Below, piece after piece: positions 11,003-23,804 of a DNA stretch of 64,000 nucleotides (the first letter of the stretch is position 1; every line of letters starts with the position of its first letter). Where the stretch lies: positions 1 through 64,000 of the forward strand of contig CAJNOL010000460.1 in the NCBI GenBank assembly GCA_905250125.1, in the 5' to 3' direction. Source of the DNA: Rotaria sordida. Taxonomy: Eukaryota; Rotifera; Eurotatoria; Philodinida; Philodinidae. The notes beneath the pieces are model-generated. The model ran no database searches, was not told the origin of the DNA, and saw nothing but the letters and a program-made list of their open reading frames with translations. A program made the translations under genes and the position numbers.

Positions 11003-12283
11003 ATTTCTATATTTTGTTTTTTGTATTATTGTAATAAAAGAGAGAAAATATAATAAAACAAGGTTCAATTTATGAATTACCATTCATTTGCACCTATGAT
11101 ATATATGTTGTTTTTGCATCTTATCTTATTGTTGATTTATGTCTCATACGTAAAACAAAAGTAAGATTACTAAAATGAAATGCACTGGTATTTGTCAGTT
11201 GTAAAAAACTTGTCGTCATTTCATTTACTTTATGTGATATTTCATGAAAATTTTAAAAAAAAATAACACGTATAAAAAGTATGAGTTTTTAACTTGAGTA
11301 TATTATTACTTTCAGCTTCCATAAACACTCATACACCTTTTTCTTTTTCTTCCATTACATGCAGACAAACATACCCAGTACGTATTCTTGCTCTCGGCAG
11401 CATCATAGAAAAAAAAGAAACGAATAAAAAAGGAAGAAAGAAAAATCTCCCGAGTTCCGTCTGATAACGTAGATTTTTCTTTCTTGCTTTGTGTGTGCTG
11501 TCTGTCAAAAAAAAAAAAATAACAAACTTCTGGCTTCTATTCATGCTCGTCTGTAGGAATATATTGTCACAATTAGCGCGACAATATTTATGTGTATATT
11601 TATGCGACTAAATTATCAAATCCGGTAGTCAGGTAGGAAGAAGTTATCTCCTAGTCAAATAACAATAAGGTCACATATGATCTCAACTACTAGAAAAATA
11701 CAGAACAGCACTATGAATTGTTGTTTTTCTCTTTATACATTTAGTTACACTATCTAAGAAATTGAATAGATGAATTCATTGTAACAATATAGAAAAGCAA
11801 CAAGAACAACAGCAGAATTCATTGATTTATCCCTTAGCGTGCCTAATATACATATAATAGATACACAGTAGGGGTGAAAATAGGATTGAAAACAATGAAG
11901 AAAACATTATTGTTGTCTCATTTGACAGAAGCAGATGTGACAGTTTTCCATATCTTCATCATCATCATCATCACTATCTTCATCGATTGTTGACATGAAT
12001 GTCGACTATGTTAGTGACATAGCAGACATCATGCTGTAATAGAGAACAAATGACAAAGAAAAAAAGAAAACTGTCATATTTGAAGATGTTCATATTGTTG
12101 ACAAGTAGAATACTAGTAGTACAACTACAAAGAAAGAGAAGAAAGAAAAGCATGAGATGACAACATAGTTTCCGATAATTTTTCATCATTTTCCTGTCTT
12201 GTTTTTTTTTTGTTCTAATATAATCAAACAAAATGTTCGGATGTATTCCACACATATTTTAGTCTCTCTTTTTCTAATCAAAA
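11003..12283. other. Intergenic region, DNAJC17 to diacylglycerol kinase
   Basis: About 1.3 kb. It holds the DNAJC17 3' end, a slightly less AT-rich stretch at 11330-11600, and a (CAT)n run near 11960. The minus-strand open frames here are low-complexity and I support none as genes. A T-rich tract ending in AG at 12261-12262, 21 bases before the next start, could be a promoter-proximal trans-splice acceptor. Confidence 0.5.
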
Positions 12284-15200
12284 ATGGCAGAATCGACATC
12301 ACGATCTATATCTCGTTCACCACATAGACTTGAATATACACCATGTATTGATACAACGATATCATCATCAACAGCAATGCAAACATGTGGAAATATAAAT
12401 GCTCATTCAAGTTTTGATTCTATTAATCAAGCACGTGATTGTGATACATCAATAATTCGAAATTATGATCATCATCCTCATACTCAATCACATCGAACAC
12501 TAGAACGTAATTTACGTCGATTAGATATTGATACAAATAATCATAGTATAGAAATACATAATAAAAAATTAGGTCGAACTGAATCAATTTCATTACCAAC
12601 GACACCAGTTGAGCAGATATCTTCAACATTTAATCATATATGTCATCCATTAATGTCAGGATCATTAAATAATAATGAGGATAATGAAGATAATGAACAA
12701 GATTTTCATTTTATATCATCAAAAGATTTTAGAATTAATGCATCAGAACAAATAATAAATGAATCAATATCAAATTCTAGCAGGTGAGGAAAAAAAAAGA
12801 AGAATTTATTTATTTTTATCTATATACTTAATTTAAAAACAAAAAAGAAAATTATAATAATAATCATAATAACCATATTCATCGACAAGCAAATAAATGC
12901 ATCTAACAAAAATATTTTTCTGACATACTATTTACTTGTCTTATTTCGGACATAGAGATGATGTATATGCATTTGAAGTAAATAGAAAGAAAATTGATTG
13001 TCAACCTCTAGGAACAAACTAACTAACTAACAGTTGTCAGTGATCAAAAGAATAGATAAGAATAAATTGACAGATCAATTTATCATATTGAATTTCTAAT
13101 TTAAAATAATATTTGTCAAAATAAAACAACAAAGTATGAATGCACTTGTTAATTCACAAACCGGCGTTTTTTTTTTTTTATTCAAATTAGATTTAATTTT
13201 TAATAAATCAATCATTCATACTTTAAATATTATGTTTCTAGAATTCAACAATCTGCATCATCACAATCAAACATTCCATTTATAATTGGTGTCGATTGGA
13301 GTGATCAAGCACATCCAATATCACATTGTTGGTTTCCATATAATCCAAATGATCTTTCTTCAGCTCCAGCATGTTCTTTTTTATCTTGTCAAAATCGTAA
13401 ACCAACACTTCTATTATCACTTGTTCAATGTGAATCCTGTTTAATTGTTGTACATACTCATCATCTGTCAAATTTACAAACAACAAAAACAAATATAACA
13501 AATTATATGCCATCATGTCGTCCTTCATTTTGTGATGATAATGAAAATGACAAAGAAAATAAGCATGATCGACATTTTTGGTCTAATATATCAATCCTTT
13601 CTAAGCCTTGTACTATTTGTAAACGAAAATCAATGTCAAATTCTCTATTTGGTAATACACGACCATCAACAATGTCAACATTAGAAATAATGAATAAAGG
13701 TATAAACAATAATAAAAGCCCAGTGCCTGGCAGTCCAAAATTGTCTGGAATAACAGCTGGTCTTCAATGTTTATGGTGTTCTCGTAGTTATCATAGACAA
13801 TGTTGGGATCAAATATCCAATCAAGATGATAAAAATAAATGTGACTATGGAGTATTTAGGTACAATTTCATACAAAGAAATTATTGGTACAAAAAATTTT
13901 TCATTTCTTTTTTAATTTTATTTTAGAAATATAATTGTTCGACCACAATGGATACATCGTATTTCTGATTCTTCATCAAATTTTCGTGCACAATATCCTT
14001 CGAATTATGATGAATATGATACTATCTATACACCATTACTTTTATTTATAAATAAACGTTCTGGTGGTCAAAGTGGTGAAAAAATCTATCGTAAATTATT
14101 ACATCTATTAAATCCTCGTCAAGTATTTTTACTTGAAAATGATCAAACAATCATTAATGCATTAGATATTTATTCATCATTATCAAATATTCGTATATGT
14201 GTATTTGGAGGTGATGGAACTGTTGGTTGGGTATTAGGTCGTTTAGCTGAATCATATCCACCATTAAATAATCCACCTGTATCTATATGTCCATTAGGTA
14301 CAGGTAATGATTTATCTCGTGTATTATCATGGGGTGATCAATATGATCCAAAACATTTATTATCAACATTAATACAAATTCCTCAAGCACAACCTATAGC
14401 ACTTGATCGTTGGCAAGTAACAATTGAACAATTGGATGTAATAAATTCAAATATAAATCCAAATAGTGGACGAACATTTTTATCTTTTATAACACATCCA
14501 AAATTTATTCGTGATACAAAACGTCCATCATATCAAAATCATCGTACATTACCAAATACACGTTTTATAAATTATATGAGTTTTGGTTTAGATGCAGCTA
14601 TAGCATTAGAATTTCATGATAGACGATCACGTAATCCAACGAAATTTTCATCACCATTAAAAAATAAATTAATGTATTTAAATGAAAGTCGAAAATATTT
14701 AAATGATTTTGCACGTTCAAAATTATGGAATTTAAGTTCATATATACGTTTAATATGTGATGGTGAAAATTTAACAGATTCAATTAAAAATTGTCATACT
14801 TTACTTGTATTAAATATTCCAGGTTATGCATCAGGAACAAATCCATGGGGAAAACCATCAACTAATACAGCATCATCATCATCTTCAATAACTATACAAA
14901 AAGATTCTGATTCATTTGAACAAATTTCAACAAGTTCAGTTGAATTAAATGATTTACCAGCTAATGCACATGAAGTTTATGAATTAATTACATTAAATGA
15001 TTGTCCAAATGATCAAGTTAATTCATCATCATCATCATCATTATCATCATCATTACCAATAATTAATAATTCAACTGGTCGTTTTGAACGACAAGATTTT
15101 GGTGATAAAAGAATTGAAGTTGTAGGTTTAAGTACAACACATATGGCTACAATACATATTGGTTTTCGTGGTATGCGTATTGCACAATGTAGTCAATTAC

Positions 15201-15325
15201 GTATTGAATTATGTTGTCCTATGACAGCACAAATGGATGGCGAACCATTTTATTTACCAGAATCTGTTGCTGTTAATATCACACATGCTGGTCAAGTATT
15301 AGTTTTACGTAATGAAAACAGATAA
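12284..15325 (+). CDS. Diacylglycerol kinase (C1 domains plus catalytic domain)
   Basis: Three exons, 12284-12783, 13242-13859 and 13927-15325, give 838 residues in one frame. It phosphorylates diacylglycerol to phosphatidic acid, ending DAG signalling. The N-terminal ~170 residues are Ser/Asn-rich and unordered. Two cysteine/histidine-rich C1-type regions lie in exon 2 (HCWF...CQNR...CESC at ~190-235; CTIC...CLWCSRSYHRQCW at ~275-355). The DAGK catalytic domain starts at ~405 (LLLFINKRSGGQSG) with the glycine loop GGDGTVGW at ~467 and PLGTGNDLSR after it; the accessory domain ends the protein (TTHMATIHIGFRG). No EF-hands, PH or SAM domain is visible, which argues against types I and II; a theta- or epsilon-like form is possible. 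The second C1 carries a ~60-residue low-complexity insertion. Confidence 0.9.
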
Positions 15326-18300
15326 AATTTAACGAATTTCTCTATATTTTCGTTTGACGATGGAAACAAGAAAAAACAAACAGTACGATTGATGAATATT
15401 ATCAGTTTAAATTCACAAATAGCTAACTCTTTATTTTTCAAGACTATTATTTTGATCTTCATTTTTATTTTTTATTTTATATAAACATAATTATTGATTA
15501 AAAAAGATAGATACATATAAATTATTCTAACACAAAAATTAACCTTATGAAAAATATTCTCGAGACTAGAACAATTATTTTAATGACAATTCAACGTTAA
15601 GAGCATATCTTGTTAACCTATATATTATTGTACTAAAATAGATGTCCTTAAAAATATTATGAAAAATAATTAGAATATACTCGTATTTTAATTTTCAATC
15701 AAAGATTAGTGAAGAAAATTGTTTAATATATAACATACGTTTGACTTAAAATAATAGAATACGTATTTAGATTTTGATAGAATAAATGATCAAGAGATAT
15801 TTCAATTTTCTGATGTTTTCTAGATGGAAAGAGAAAGAATATGTGATCAATAGATGAAAAAGACATTTTTTTTAAAAGCTATTTTCTTATTGCAATACTC
15901 TTGTCTTGAAGATAAGTAACTACTTATAAACTTATTTTAACGAATTTCCATTATCTACTTGAAATTATAATGTAAATAACAAATAAAAAGATTTATGTTG
16001 TCTTATCAAACTAGGTCACATAATTATTTTTATCATTTTGATATATTATTATTTGATTGTTAAAGATCAATAGCAACAAGATAGAATAAGATCAATCTCT
16101 CTTTTTTTTTATTTAATGTTAACTTCATCATGATCTATATCTAGTGATAGATAATATCATTCTTAAAACAAAAAAAAAATAATAATAATAATAATTCAGT
16201 ATGTTAATGAGCTGTTTAGATTGCTCTTATTTTGTTGAGTGGATATATGTTGTGATGACGTCGGTATTAAATAATGTTTATGAATATCAATTATTGATGA
16301 TGATGATGATGGTAGAAGTTAATATTAAATCTTATGTAGGATTAGTCAGGAGCTTTCAAGATTTTTTTTTTTGATTTTTCTATAAAATTCTGCTATATAT
16401 TTTTTATCATTAGATGGAAGGGATTAGGTTGAAGACAAGTACCTTATTAAGGGCAAGAGCAAAAACAATACTCAGAGCAACATACCAGTTGAGAGTGAGA
16501 GTGAAATCTTCTGAACTATGGCTCTCTTTTGGTATAACTAAAATGTATTATATCCTATCAAATAGATGATAAATTCATTGTTTTAAATGAATCTAATAAA
16601 TTTCAGTAATTCTTCCCTATTCATCTTTTATAATTCGAATTATAAATAATCATGTTGCTTTCATTTTATTTATTATTAGTAAATAATCATATATCTGAAA
16701 ATTATATATTAAGTTGACAATGTATGAATTATTATCCATTGTAAAATAAAATAAAAAGAATAAATTCTATAATGAAAGACTACTGTTAATATATCAAAAG
16801 TTTTTTATGTCAAGATGTTTGTAAAAAAAGAAAATTGCACATCTTGTTCTAAAAATAATGTCTAATATACATCTTCTTTCCGCTTCGTTTTATATTGTAA
16901 CTCATAGTCGATGAAGAATATTATAGGGCACCATAATTTTATATTCCATTTATTCATCTTAAGAAGAAATAGAAAACAAATATGTTTTTTTTCTTAAAGA
17001 GTTTACAAGTACTTGAAAGAAAAATTTTCAAAATTTGTAACTTCTTTATCATAGAAAATATTGTTGTTTATCAGTTTTTTTGAAAATTTCTTTTCTCAAC
17101 ATTATGTTTTATGCTTGATCAAAGATTCTTATAGGATTCACATCCTTTATCTAAAACGATGTCACTCTTTTCAATGTTTATAATTATATAACAAACAATA
17201 GGTAATTCTCAAGGATATAAACATAATGAGACTCATGACAATTATATCTCAATGTATAGCAAATAATACATCTTTATTTACAATATAGTCGCATTTCATT
17301 TGTGAAGGATACATATTTCAATTGTTTGTTTAGACATTTTCATTAACAATGATTTGTTTTAGTTGGTCAATAGTGTAATAGATAGTCTTTATTGAAATAC
17401 CTCTTTTATGATGAATCATACAACTAGATCTGTATAGTTTCATTTCAATAATATCGATATATGATTGATTTTTTAAAGAACAACATAACTATATGAGTCA
17501 GCGATGATTTGACTGGGAATTGGGGTGTAAACATATTATTCCCGATCGTGGAAAATTTTTATTTTTTCCCAGCAAGGCTGAAGTTTTCTTTTTGCATTCT
17601 GTTACAAGAAAGATATTCTACTTTTACGAAAAAAGTGTGACATTCAATAATGGCGGCTGCTTCAGATCATTACTAATATAATTATATATGGTAAAAACAG
17701 GAAAAGTCGTAGTTCTCTATAATTATCATTTGGTATAATTATCGAAGGTTTATACTTAAAAAACGGCATTCAGAGTACTTCAACTTATAAGAAAAAGATT
17801 TTTAAATAAAAAGAAAATTATGCAAGTTCTTTTTTTTTGTGCACATCTTTACTTATAATATGATTCATATTCTAATAAATCTCTTTGTCATCGACAAATA
17901 TTATTTCCTCATTATTTACAGACAGCCTATTTTACTTTTATACGTTATTAAATCTTTATATTTTATTATATTTTTATTCATGGATCTTTTCTATTGAAAA
18001 TAATTTTCATATTTAAATATCAATCACTTAATATTCTACATATATTTTCTCAGTACATCATGTTAATCTAAGATGTCATCAATATACAAATAAATTTAAT
18101 ATAAGATGAGTCAGTTGCGTTATGCAATTAAATATTTGACGCAATTTCACATTGTTTAACATCAGTCATTGTGTGATGATTAATCATAGTTACGAAACAA
18201 AGTAATTGTAGAAAATTCTTCATTCGTTGTAACCTATGATTAATTTTCTTGAATAAATCATAAATTATTTTTTTCTTCTTAAAGTTGACTGATTTAAAGT

Positions 18301-18418
18301 TGAATTTTAAATGAATAAAAATCGAAACAATAATTTAACAACAACAAAAAAAAGACAAAAAAAAAATTCACAATATTTATATTATACAAAGAAGAAAAAT
18401 ATAACATTTTTCACATAC
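15326..18418. other. 3.1-kb convergent intergenic region
   Basis: It lies between the 3' ends of the diacylglycerol kinase and the phosphatase. It is very AT-rich, with (AAT)n near 16180 and (GAT)n near 16298. I see no open frame with protein-like composition and no clear inverted repeat. Confidence 0.6.
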
Positions 18419-20015
18419 TTATTTTTGTTCTTGTAATTTTTTTTCATAAAGAAGTAATTGTCCCATAAAATTTAAATTTGGTGAAACGATTGAACGTTTT
18501 TTTTTAACGAATTCATAAGCATCATCCATATTCATATGTGCATAGCGCATTAAAAAACTTATAACTATAGCTGGTGATCGACTAATTCCAGCAACACAAT
18601 GAACAAGAATATTTTCATGATTTTTAATAGCATTATATATAAATTTATATGCTTGATCAAAATAATCTAATAAATTTTGTCTTTGTGTATCATCAGCTGG
18701 CATATGATAATAATGAAATTTATCCAAATGATATGATGGTACATTAGATGTTACATTAATAATATGTCGAATTTTTTCCGTAGATAGTTCTTCGAAATTT
18801 TTAGCATTTGATTCACTACCAATAAATAATCCATCGATAATATGTGTCATTGGATAATTTTCAAGATCTAAATTTGGTAAAATAGATGTTGATTGTAATG
18901 ATGAATCATTTATTTGTGATGAAGAAGCTGATTGAAATGATTCACATAAATTTGGATAAAGATTTAAAAAATGATCAAATGAATTTTTAAGAACTAATAT
19001 TTGAGGATGTTCGATTGTTGTAAGACAATGTTGAATTTCTTCATATGCACATTTTAATCCTGCTGATAATTCATGATAATTATCCGTATTATCATCATAA
19101 AGTATAATAAAATCACATTCATTTAATTTTTTTATATCAATAATTGAATGTTTTATTAAATTTGTTTTTAAACGTTTACGAGAAATTCTATCCGAAACAC
19201 GAAGTAAATTAGAATTAGAAATATGATTTTCACTATAACGAAATGGTGAACCACAATCGAAAATAGTTATTTGAAAATTTTCTTTTAATTTATCGGCTAA
19301 TTCGAATGAATCAATAAAATTAATGGATGATGTTGATGAAAATGATGTAGAAACAGTTTTAGATATATTAGGATCGGAGAGATTTTTCGATGCCAAAGTT
19401 AAATTTTGTTGTCGAAGACGTTTAGGTGGTGGAGATGTAAGTGCGGGTAAGAAAGCAAATTTAGTAGATGAAAAATCGTTATCATCGATTGGAAAGAAAG
19501 GATTAGATGATGTTGATGGCTGACTGAAACATGTTCGAAGAAGTGGAATAGGACGACTAGTTGTTGAATCTTTTTCAACCAACGTTGTCGGTCGAATCAA
19601 TGTTGTTTGAGCTATATGGAAAGAAAATAAAGAAATTATTGAATATTTTGAAAACTAACATATAGATGGATTCAAGGACATTATATTAAAAAAAATCTGT
19701 TATGAATATTCGTTTCATACTTTCAACATTATTATTTTCTGAAACAGCTTGCATCGAACAGCTGTTGTCAATAACTGTTCTTATCAGGTCGTTCTTACTA
19801 TTATATGTATTACTTCGATTGAATGGTCTTTTTTTTGTTAATTCAGGATTTCTTAATGACATTGTTGAATCTATTTGAATAGAATTAATATGAAAATCAA
19901 ATAAACATTGTTGATTGTTTTTTTCAATTGAAGATGATTGTGTTTTTCTCATTGTATTCGTTGTCTGATAAAATCTTGATGTTAATACTGAATCTTCAAT
20001 ACCACATGCAGCCAT
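18419..20015 (-). CDS. MAP-kinase phosphatase (rhodanese plus dual-specificity domain)
   Basis: Two exons, 20015-19721 and 19611-18419, give 495 residues. A Ser-rich N-terminus precedes a rhodanese/CH2-like MAPK-docking domain at ~197-320 (FELADKL...FDCGSPFRYSENHI) containing the basic docking cluster RISRKRLK. The dual-specificity phosphatase domain occupies ~350-490, with the signature HCVAGISRS: catalytic Cys437, Arg443, and the general-acid loop MPADD before it. It dephosphorylates Thr and Tyr of MAP kinases. The order and the docking domain place it with DUSP8/10/16-type MKPs rather than atypical DUSPs; I cannot choose between them. The start at 20015 begins MAACGIEDS; the frame is open further upstream to 20090 but that stretch is hydrophobic, low-complexity and intron-like. 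Confidence 0.9.
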
Positions 20016-22543
20016 ATACGAACAAGAAAACAAGATAAAAGAGTGATCTAGAATAAAGATATAGAATGAAAAAAAAAAAGTATTATTCATAAGTTTCTAT
20101 TTAATCATTTTACTTCTAACTAATAATTTCACATTTCGTTGTGACCTTGATTTTATAGAAGGAATACAAATAACTCTTTTGTTTATAATTTAAAATTCAT
20201 ATTAGAATGATTACGTAATAAAAGAATAAAAAACTGCTTACATTATGATGTCTAAGTTTTTCAAACGTTATTTTAATAATGAGTCAGCAGACAAAACGTA
20301 ATGCACTCTATATATCTTATATATATATATATATCCAGATTCTTCTTTTCTGTTCTTTTCTTGTTTCTTACTGTCATGGGTGTAGTATTGTATAGCTGTG
20401 ATTCATATAATTAACTGAGAGGTGTAGTTTTTTTTGCGTTGACTATGTTTTCTGATTGATTTATTATGATCATCTGGAAGTTATATTAATAATTAAATTA
20501 TAAGTTTTCTACAAAAAGATTTTTCAATATGAAAAATAAAGAAAAAACGATTATTTTTTCTTTTTTTTTCGAATTTACCTTTAATGACGTCATTGATATT
20601 TATATTATTTATATCACACGGTGGATAATAAAGCAAACAAAGTTGTGAATTAACATAGGAAAATTATGCATTGTCATTGCACAATCGATTTCAAATATGA
20701 GTCATGAACGAGAAGTATTTTGTTGATCGTGATCTCGTGGTGATAATTACGTCATATTCTTATAGATTTAAAAAAATAAGAATAGAGATAAAATAAATAG
20801 ATTTATAATAAGAAAAAATGCAATTAAATCAATAACTTTCATTTGAATATTGAAATCCTTTAGAACTGTAACGAAGATTGAAATATCACGATTATATATT
20901 GTTTTTAAGACAAAGATACAAAAAAATAAATGAGATTCATTTAAATAACTATATATGAATAGTATTTAAGAGATGGAAATGTCCATAAATTAGAGTAGTT
21001 CTCATCTTGACGTCAAGATAAGAATCTTCCAAAAATGTCTATTAGCTGTAATAGTAAATAATTCTGTTTTAATATACGCTTTATTAAAAAACTCAGGAGT
21101 AAATAATCTAGAATATGGTCTTTTGATTTTTATTTTCGTAAAAATTGTCGTATCATTTATAACTCACTTCGATTTCACTTTAACAATCATAACAAACATC
21201 GAAGTCAACAGAAAATAGAATATAATCTTCACTGTAAATGTATTCTTGCAACAACGACAACAGAAATAAGGACCATTACAAATACTACAAACATTAATTA
21301 TTAATAATACTTTTGCTTTTGGATGGTATGTGGGCGGCATAGCTGTGGGTGGATAATTCTTCTTCTCAATAGCCTCTACATTTTATTTAATACAATAATA
21401 ATTATCTTATTCAAAACGAAAAAAAAAAGCTGTTTAAAATTTGATTTAAATTATCAACAATATGTATATTAAATCTGCAATTGAATCCAAAACAAAAACA
21501 CATCAAATGATTAGATTTTTAATCATAAAAACATTCTTATTTGTATCAATAAAATATCTTTAACGAGCTTTGTAAGCAAAATAAATCGGGTTTTTTTCAT
21601 TATTCAAAAATCTTAAATTTAATTCGTACATTTATTCTAACAAAAACTTGAAGCATTTGTTCTTTATCAACCGTTTGTTGAACTAGTAAATTATCAAGTG
21701 AAATTAGATAAATGAGACTAGATGAAAGAAATAACTGAAAGTAATAACATTCATCTCGATTTATTTTGTTGTCAATAATAATTTCGTACATATAAATATT
21801 ATTCACTTGGTTGAATACTTTTATTTTCCAAAGAACTATTTGGTAATTCTAACATGACTTTTCGATTGATAATGAATTGTAAATGATCCCTAGAAAGACA
21901 TTTTGTAAAACAAACAAATATATATTTCTGAGTATTTTCATTTCATGTAAATTCATGGCAATACTCTTGTTGCTTCTGTTAATAACAAATATATCATAAT
22001 ATAATAGAGACATTGTTTAAAATTATTTTCTTTTTCTCACGAGAGATAGTCTTGAATGAAAAATAGATTTGAAATTAAAAAAAAAAATATTAAAAATTGA
22101 GTGTCTTTTGTATGAAGTATTGATATTGATAAAATTATTTTTGTTTTTTATCTTCTATAAGAAAACATATTGATACAAAGATAATTAGAGTTTTTGCACT
22201 TTGAACCTTGCTTTAAAAGTATGAGAAATAATTGAAAAAAAAATATCATTTTTTGTTTTAATCATGGAAAGGCAATCCTTTCAATCTTTGCTTATTGTGA
22301 CACACCTAGAAAAAATCACTTATTTTCATTGTTTTTACATTTAATCTTAGTAATTTTATTTTTCATTAGTATATACGATATTAAATTTCGTTGATATGTA
22401 GATAAAAATAATCGAATAATTTCATCATGATTTCGAGAACAATCAATATTACAGAAGATTTATAAGATTTTCTATAAAAACAAATATTGTTCCTTTAGTA
22501 TCAGTTTATATTCGATCTGATCTGACAATAGATAGACATTATC
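20016..22543. other. 2.5-kb divergent intergenic region
   Basis: It lies between the starts of the phosphatase (-) and the protease (+) and must hold both promoters. It is AT-rich with an (AT)n run at about 20315-20335. One protein-like open stretch on the minus strand (21375-21164) is listed separately; otherwise nothing is recognisable. Confidence 0.5.
21164..21375 (-). CDS. Possible last exon of a small cysteine-rich membrane protein
   Basis: After an acceptor-like TGTAG at 21380-21376 the minus strand stays open for 70 codons to a TGA at 21166-21164. The composition is protein-like: a proline-rich stretch (YPPTAMPPTYHPK), a cysteine cluster (CSICNGPYFCCRCCK) and a C-terminal hydrophobic segment of ~18 residues followed by KVKSK. 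The phase needs an upstream exon ending in one base, which I did not find; an internal ATG at about 21343 could also serve as start. I do not recognise the family, and it could be a chance open stretch. Confidence 0.3.
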
Positions 22544-23804
22544 ATGCTAATATTGATTCCTACTCTAACCTATTTTTTATTCTTTTCATCAAAAGTTTTT
22601 GCTGGACAGGAACTTTCATCAAGTACAAATAATGAATGTAATTCTGAAATAGCATCATGGACTCCATGGTTCAATACACAAAATCCAAAAAAAACAAATG
22701 GTAACGATATTGAAGATATTTCAATAATTCGAAAGGCACATCCAGAAGCAGCTCGATGTGATACAGTTTTAAACGTTGAATATTCTGTTCTTGGAAAATC
22801 AAATAATGATACATCATGGTATCAAACATTAATTAATAATAACGGTGTTTTTTGTATGGGTTCATCAACATCACATTGTCCAGATTATAGTGTGCGTTTT
22901 TGTTGTCCACTTAAACGACAAGATACATTACAACAATGTGGTCAAACATTTCGTCAACCTCATTTAAATTCTCCTCTTCGTATTGTCAACGGCTTTGAAG
23001 CAATACCACATTCATTACCATGGGCTGTTTCATTAGAATATAAGGGTGTACATGATTGTGGGGGAGTAATTATTGATCAGTGGCATATATTAACAGCTGC
23101 ACATTGTTTGGATTATTCAAATGATCTTCAAAATTTTTATGTACGTGTTGGTGCACATAATCGACTTACATCTGGACAACTTATACCTGTTGCTGAATTG
23201 ATTATACATCCAACTTATGATGAACCACGTTCAACAGATGATATTGGAATTATAAGATTAGCTTCACCAATTACATTTTCACAAAATATTCAACCAATTT
23301 GTCTTGTTGATAGTGTTAGTAAAATTATTTTCCTTTTTTTACTGTAAAGTAATGTGTTTGTTTGTTGTTATAGATTGGTGAACCACCACTTGATACAACT
23401 GTTTATGTTGCTGGTTGGGGTAATACTGCTCATCAAGTGTGGACTAGCTCAAGTCCAGTTCTTCTTCAAGCACGACTTCGTGTCATTTCCGATTGTTCAA
23501 TGTATTTTGCCTATGAACCTGAAAAACAAATTTGTACTGCTCATAGTGGACCTGCTGATCAAGATCATGGGTTAGTCTATCGTTATTTTCATAATTATTA
23601 TCATAAATTAGTTATTGTTTAAGATCATGCCAAGGCGATAGTGGCGGTGGTTTACTGTATTTTAAAAATGGCCGTTGGTATGCTGGTGGTGTAGTTAGTT
23701 ATGCTATTGGATGTGGTCGACAAGCTTTTCCAACGGTATTTACCAAAACAGCAGCTTATATTGATTGGATTCGAACGATAACCAATCGTTCAATGTCAAG
23801 TTAA
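22544..23804 (+). CDS. Secreted WxxW-domain serine protease (S1 family)
   Basis: Three exons, 22544-23314, 23374-23570 and 23624-23804, give 382 residues. Residues 1-20 form a signal peptide. Residues ~38-122 are a WxxW domain (WTPWF, DIEDI, RCDTVLNVEYSV, FCMG, CPDYSVRFCCP), a cysteine-rich module otherwise known from mucins and CILP. An S1 peptidase domain follows with the activation site R146|IVNG and the triad His187 (TAAHC), Asp233 (DDIGIIRL) and Ser329 (CQGDSGG). The residue six before the catalytic Ser, which sets the S1 pocket, is Gly323 rather than the Asp of trypsin, so trypsin-like cleavage after Lys/Arg is unlikely. The motif continues GDSGGG instead of the usual GDSGGP. It should be a secreted, probably active zymogen. 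The second intron (53 nt) is flanked by a 9-bp direct repeat. Confidence 0.92.
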
